From UBA4055 sp964648295 (GTDB lineage: Bacteria > UBA4055): a stretch of DNA of 64,000 nucleotides. Below are positions 61,479 through 64,000 of this stretch, piece by piece. Each line of letters opens with the position of its first letter. Within the stretch, counting starts at the first letter, position 1. The translations under genes were made by a program, and so were the position numbers. The notes beneath the pieces are model-generated. The model ran no database searches and was not told the origin of the DNA. It was given only the letters and a program-made list of their open reading frames with translations. The stretch lies in the NCBI GenBank assembly GCA_964648295.1, contig CAZYNH010000005.1, positions 93,684-157,683 on the forward strand, in the 5' to 3' direction.

Positions 61479-62335
61479 TCGTCCGCCTCGATCATAGTAT
61501 TTACTATGATCTTCCATCTGTTATCTGATGAAAAGCCTGATTTCTTCTTTGTAGATTTTAAAGGAGTTCTGAAAATTTTAACATTTTCAGTAATCATTAC
61601 TTTGAACAAAGCATCGGCAAGATTTTTCTGCCCGCAAACATTTTCAAGAAGGTAACCGAGTTTCTGCAAAGAAACAACTGGGGCATAATCTAAAAGATAT
61701 TTATTAAAATCACCTGCTTTAATCTCTTCCGCCAGTTCGACAAGAACAGTTGCCGCCCTGTTCAACCCTCCGATCTTCTTCTCGAATCTAATGAGATCCA
61801 CTGCAGTCAACGCAGGATTTGATATAAACATGTAACCTGCCTCCGTTTTAAGCTTAACAAGAAGTTGCGCAGGAACAACCGGCACATATATACAATTTAT
61901 CTTTATATCCTTTTTAACTACTGACTTTAACCCTTTTCTGTCTGTTACAATAAAATATTCCTGAGGCTGCTGGTGAGATGCACCGTGATATACCGCAGAA
62001 CTAAGCACCGCCAGATAGTATTCGGCATTAAGAAATTTCATAAATGCGTCTAAAAATAATGGTACGGGTATTATACTCAAATTACTGTACTGAGGCGGAA
62101 TGATCAGATAATATCCCTTATAAATCGAAAATATCTTTCTCTTATCCGCAAGCCTCTTTAAAGCTAAAAGAACTGCGTTTTCAGTCTTATCATCGTAAAA
62201 TTTCTTTAATTCGGATGCAGAAAAACTATATCTGCCGAGTGATAATTGTTTCACGATCCAGTTTTCAACACTAATATTCTGCCGGTTATTTTTCATGAGA
62301 GTAATATAATTCTTAAAATTTCTTTTTTTCAACAT
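61475..62335 (-). CDS. AbiEi-family antitoxin of a type IV toxin-antitoxin system (orphaned)
   Basis: 286 residues. N-terminal winged helix (~25-80, SASELKKFYDDKTENAVLLALKRLADKRKIFSIYKGYYLII), then the antitoxin body with YYLAVLSSAVYHGASHQQPQEYFIVTDR, NPALTAVDLIRFEKKIGGLNRAATVLVELAE. Antitoxins of this kind repress their operon and counter the toxin enzyme indirectly. Its toxin is only a remnant. A promoter with a palindrome lies upstream. Confidence 0.82.
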   Translation of the reverse strand: MLKKRNFKNYITLMKNNRQNISVENWIVKQLSLGRYSFSASELKKFYDDKTENAVLLALKRLADKRKIFSIYKGYYLIIPPQYSNLSIIPVPLFLDAFMKFLNAEYYLAVLSSAVYHGASHQQPQEYFIVTDRKGLKSVVKKDIKINCIYVPVVPAQLLVKLKTEAGYMFISNPALTAVDLIRFEKKIGGLNRAATVLVELAEEIKAGDFNKYLLDYAPVVSLQKLGYLLENVCGQKNLADALFKVMITENVKIFRTPLKSTKKKSGFSSDNRWKIIVNTMIEADE

Positions 62336-62361
62336 TTTAGTTCACTTTTTACTCTTTAAAT

Positions 62362-62395
62362 AATCTAAAGTAAAATTTTACGAATTTCAATTCGT
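62362..62395 (-). promoter_or_regulatory. Promoter and operator candidate of the AbiEi gene
   Basis: Minus strand TTGAAA (62385-62390), a 17-base spacer, TAGATT (62362-62367). A perfect 6-base inverted repeat ACGAAT-TTCA-ATTCGT (62380-62395) overlaps the -35 box. This is where an AbiEi-type repressor would be expected to bind. Confidence 0.45.
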
Positions 62396-62440
62396 TCTCG
62401 AACAATATTCCATGAAACCCCGCGGCTTTCTGAATTTCTT

Positions 62441-62662
62441 CTACGGACATCTGAGCTGGTTGATAGCTCTTTTGGAGACATTTAAAATTGTTACGCCAAT
62501 AACATCATTGTTCTTTGGATCAAATCTTAATATTGTGCCTTCTCCGATATCAAGACTGACCGCATTTTTAGGATTTCCCGAAGATATGTATAGGACATCC
62601 GCCTCAGCATCAAAGTTCCATGTGATATTAGCTTTCTGTTCTATTATTCTCAAAGCTTCCAT
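62441..62662 (-). CDS. DUF2283 protein
   Basis: 73 residues with the DUF2283 pattern ITWNFDAEADVLYISSGNPKNAVSLDIGEGTILRFDPKNNDVIGVTILNVSKR. It overlaps the upstream gene by 13 bases. DUF2283 genes are often found next to small putative nuclease genes, suggesting an antitoxin role, not proven. Confidence 0.85.
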   Translation of the reverse strand: MEALRIIEQKANITWNFDAEADVLYISSGNPKNAVSLDIGEGTILRFDPKNNDVIGVTILNVSKRAINQLRCP

Positions 62663-62964
62663 AGTATTTCCCTCCTTAAACTGAGTTTTCTTGTATAATA
62701 TGCCGTTAGTAAAAATCCGCTGTCGTCACTTTCTTCTTTATATACCGCAACGAGATACTTGAGTTCTGTTACCGGTGTTTTTTCAAATAATCTGCATGAC
62801 AATAATTCCCCGAAATCGCCTTTCAATATGACATCCGGACTTTCCAAAGTAGAAATAATATTATCCTCCTGGCCGATCATCTCAGGATGACCTTCGTAAA
62901 TATGCCTGATCCTCTCTTCTGTTATTCTTATCGCTTTACTATTTTTAGAATACACTACTTTCAT
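62650..62964 (-). CDS. Small BECR/PBECR-like putative RNase paired with DUF2283
   Basis: 104 residues: ITEERIRHIYEGHPEMIG, IISTLESPDVILKG, LLSCRLFEKTPVTELKYLVAVYKEE, DSGFLLTAYYTRKL. The His-rich start and the final T-A-Y-x-T motif fit small barnase/RelE-like nuclease families. Likely a toxin with the DUF2283 protein as partner; the family name is tentative. Confidence 0.6.
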   Translation of the reverse strand: MKVVYSKNSKAIRITEERIRHIYEGHPEMIGQEDNIISTLESPDVILKGDFGELLSCRLFEKTPVTELKYLVAVYKEESDDSGFLLTAYYTRKLSLRREILWKL

Positions 62965-62991
62965 TTAAATCTTTTCTCCAATTCATAGTGA

Positions 62992-63090
62992 ATATACGAA
63001 ATTTTATCCTTAAATCCTAACAACTAATTCAATTTTTATTACAAACCCTGCAGCACTATCAGCTCAGTGCAGAAGAACAGTGCCGTCATC
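62992..63090 (-). repeat. Direct repeat E+B, left copy
   Basis: About 99 bases: element B (ATGACGGCACTGTTCTTCTG to CTGCAGGG) followed by tail GAATTAGTTGTTAGGATT and AAAATTTCGTAT. It matches 63875-63973 with a single-base indel and few changes. The two copies enclose the nucleotidyltransferase pair. Confidence 0.8.
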
Positions 63091-63094
63091 ATCT

Positions 63095-63213
63095 ACATCA
63101 TACTTTTTATTTTGAGCTCTTTGAATAATTCCGACCCGTGAAAGATCGAGCCTGTCAGCGTCCCTGCAGGTATTCAAAGTCAGACAGCCGGACTCATTAT
63201 TGTCAGTATGCCA
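63095..63213 (-). pseudogene. Remnant of a second HD-domain gene
   Basis: Matches the 3' part of the HD gene: WHTDNNESGCLTLNTCRDAD then RLDLSRVGII, then an internal deletion of about 88 bases relative to 55234-55321, then the RAQNKK-like tail. The join lies in a short AAT repeat. No start. It shows that the HD gene once existed in at least two places in this region. Confidence 0.75.
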
Positions 63214-63220
63214 CATAATT

Positions 63221-63703
63221 TTATTTTTTCTTTTTAATGGCTTTATTGTTCTTATCTAATGCTTTCTTCAATTTCTTCAAATCTATCAGATCCTGCGGTC
63301 TACCGCTGGCTTCCTTTGCAGAAATAAGATCAGTTAATGAAATAAAGATTATTGTACAATCTTCTACATCAACCTCAGTTCTGTTTTTCCATGCCTGCTC
63401 AAACTCAACTCCCGCTGCAGACATCAAAATATCGATCCTGAGAGGAGCTCTGCCCATCTGGTAGAAATAATCTTTATTCGTAAAATCGTCAGATGAAAGG
63501 TTTTCTAAAGGTGCTCCGAACTCTTTTAGTGCATTATATACAGCTTCGGCATTTTCCCTGTCAGTTGAAATAAGAATATCAAGATCTTTTGTAAAACGGG
63601 GTTCACTGTACTTCATTACGGCATAGCCACCAATAACCATATACCTTGCGTTATGCTTTTTTAAAAGCCTCAACAGATCTTTGAAGTCTGAGCTTGTTAA
63701 CAT
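63221..63703 (-). CDS. Nucleotidyltransferase-fold protein
   Basis: 160 residues: MLTSSDFKDLLRLLKKHNAR, then YMVIGGYAVMKYSEPRFTKDLDILI, the GG/G-x-(8-14)-D-x-D core of pol-beta-type nucleotidyltransferases, with a later acidic residue in RIDILMSA. Such proteins act as toxins (AbiEii-like) or antitoxins with small partner genes. Lysine-rich tail. It overlaps the upstream small gene by 53 bases. Confidence 0.82.
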   Translation of the reverse strand: MLTSSDFKDLLRLLKKHNARYMVIGGYAVMKYSEPRFTKDLDILISTDRENAEAVYNALKEFGAPLENLSSDDFTNKDYFYQMGRAPLRIDILMSAAGVEFEQAWKNRTEVDVEDCTIIFISLTDLISAKEASGRPQDLIDLKKLKKALDKNNKAIKKKK

Positions 63704-63848
63704 TTTTACCTCTTATTATATAATAATCCCTGATTATATCTTCCGCAGCTTTGAAAATCGCCTCCGCTCCCTGAGATTGCCAAAATTCAATATCGAAATC
63801 GGAATGATCGTCAGTCATTTTGTGATATTTTTCTTCGATTTTACGCAT
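63651..63848 (-). CDS. Small partner of the nucleotidyltransferase
   Basis: 65 residues: MRKIEEKYHKMTDDHSDFDI start, FWQSQGAEAIFKAAEDIIRDYYIIRG, then KLRLQRSVEAFKKA. Recurrent small partners of nucleotidyltransferase genes have this MTDD..EFWQ pattern. It probably forms a two-gene unit with the downstream gene. Class (toxin or antitoxin) not determined. Confidence 0.7.
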   Translation of the reverse strand: MRKIEEKYHKMTDDHSDFDIEFWQSQGAEAIFKAAEDIIRDYYIIRGKNVNKLRLQRSVEAFKKA

Positions 63849-63874
63849 GAAACTCCCTTAACAGCTTAAAAGAA

Positions 63875-64000
63875 ATATACGAAATTTTATCCTTAAATCC
63901 TAACAACTAATTCAATATTTATCACAAATCCCTGCAGTACGATCAGCTCAGTGCAGAAGAACTTTGCCGTCATCACAGCGCCGTCCCTAATCCTGCTCCG
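63875..64000 (-). repeat. Direct repeat E+B, right copy, running into a third 71-codon gene
   Basis: Repeats 62992-63090 and continues past element B into CCCTAATCCTGCTCCG, which on the minus strand is the 3' end (SEQD and stop) of a third copy of the 71-codon gene. That gene starts beyond the window. Confidence 0.8.

Noticed and set aside
55081..64000. Canonical integron attC sites between the accessory genes
   Set aside because: The A palindromes contain GTTA, and one copy is followed by GTTGAGT, but I could not find matching RYYYAAC boxes at the right distance or the L box pairs in most units, and no integrase gene is in the window. Kept only as a hypothesis.
1..64000. tRNA or rRNA genes
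   Set aside because: I looked for T-loop-like GGTTCGAATCC patterns and acceptor pairing and saw none; the TTCGAATCC near 1573 lies in the dinG coding region and has no cloverleaf.

Overview
The window reads as chromosome of a Gram-negative (diderm) bacterium with moderate-to-low GC. It carries a type IV pilus secretin operon, RND pumps with a TolC partner, a SecA with a C-terminal SEC-C zinc motif, outer-membrane barrels, lipoproteins and dTDP-rhamnose genes. The mix of an FG-GAP/beta-helix surface protein, a 6-bladed propeller lipoprotein, a stand-alone gcvPB and an Hcp locus would suit an anaerobic or microaerobic member of the FCB-type candidate phyla. That placement is inference only; no rRNA or other marker is in the window. 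No tRNA, rRNA or CRISPR array was seen.

Layout. 1-4.6 kb (minus): the 5' end of mraY, a DnaQ-DinG exonuclease/helicase fusion, a terminator and gcvPB. 4.7-11.1 kb (minus): one pilus operon, promoter - parA-like - pilM - pilN - pilO - pilP-like - pilQ - lipoprotein. 11.2-18.4 kb (minus): housekeeping genes rnhA - nusB - phosphoesterase - secA - topA. 18.5-20.0 kb (plus): dapA and a metallo-beta-lactamase-fold hydrolase. 20.1-33.5 kb (minus): ridA, GNAT, ispH, cmk, then a surface-polysaccharide block (asparagine-synthase-like, flippase, rfbD, rfbC, a Wzi-like barrel, a UPF0104-type membrane protein, a large FG-GAP/beta-helix protein, a GT2). 33.6-44.0 kb (minus): propeller lipoprotein - tolC - adaptor - two tandem RND pumps. 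44.2-52.9 kb (plus): a compact, partly overlapping run of ten genes headed by a TetR regulator (ferredoxin protein, three cupins, a DsrE-like protein, an MMPL-type RND, a LolA-like protein, a beta-barrel, hcp), closed by a strong bidirectional terminator. 53-55 kb (minus): a VOC protein and an AAA ATPase.

55.1-64.0 kb is an accessory region. All its genes lie on the minus strand. They are DinD, an HD-domain gene with an in-frame TGA, an AlbA/Schlafen-type ATPase, truncated McrC, RhuM and ORF6N remnants, an AbiEi antitoxin whose toxin has been deleted in place, a DUF2283 pair and a nucleotidyltransferase pair. These unrelated genes are separated by recurring short sequences: a palindrome (A), a 3' element (B), a shared 5' leader (D), an operator-like array (C), and a 409-bp unit present twice that carries a 71-codon gene. 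The pattern resembles a gene-cassette array or a recombination-driven mosaic, but I could not fit the repeats to canonical integron attC sites. This is the best candidate here for something undescribed. The TetR-to-Hcp locus is second.
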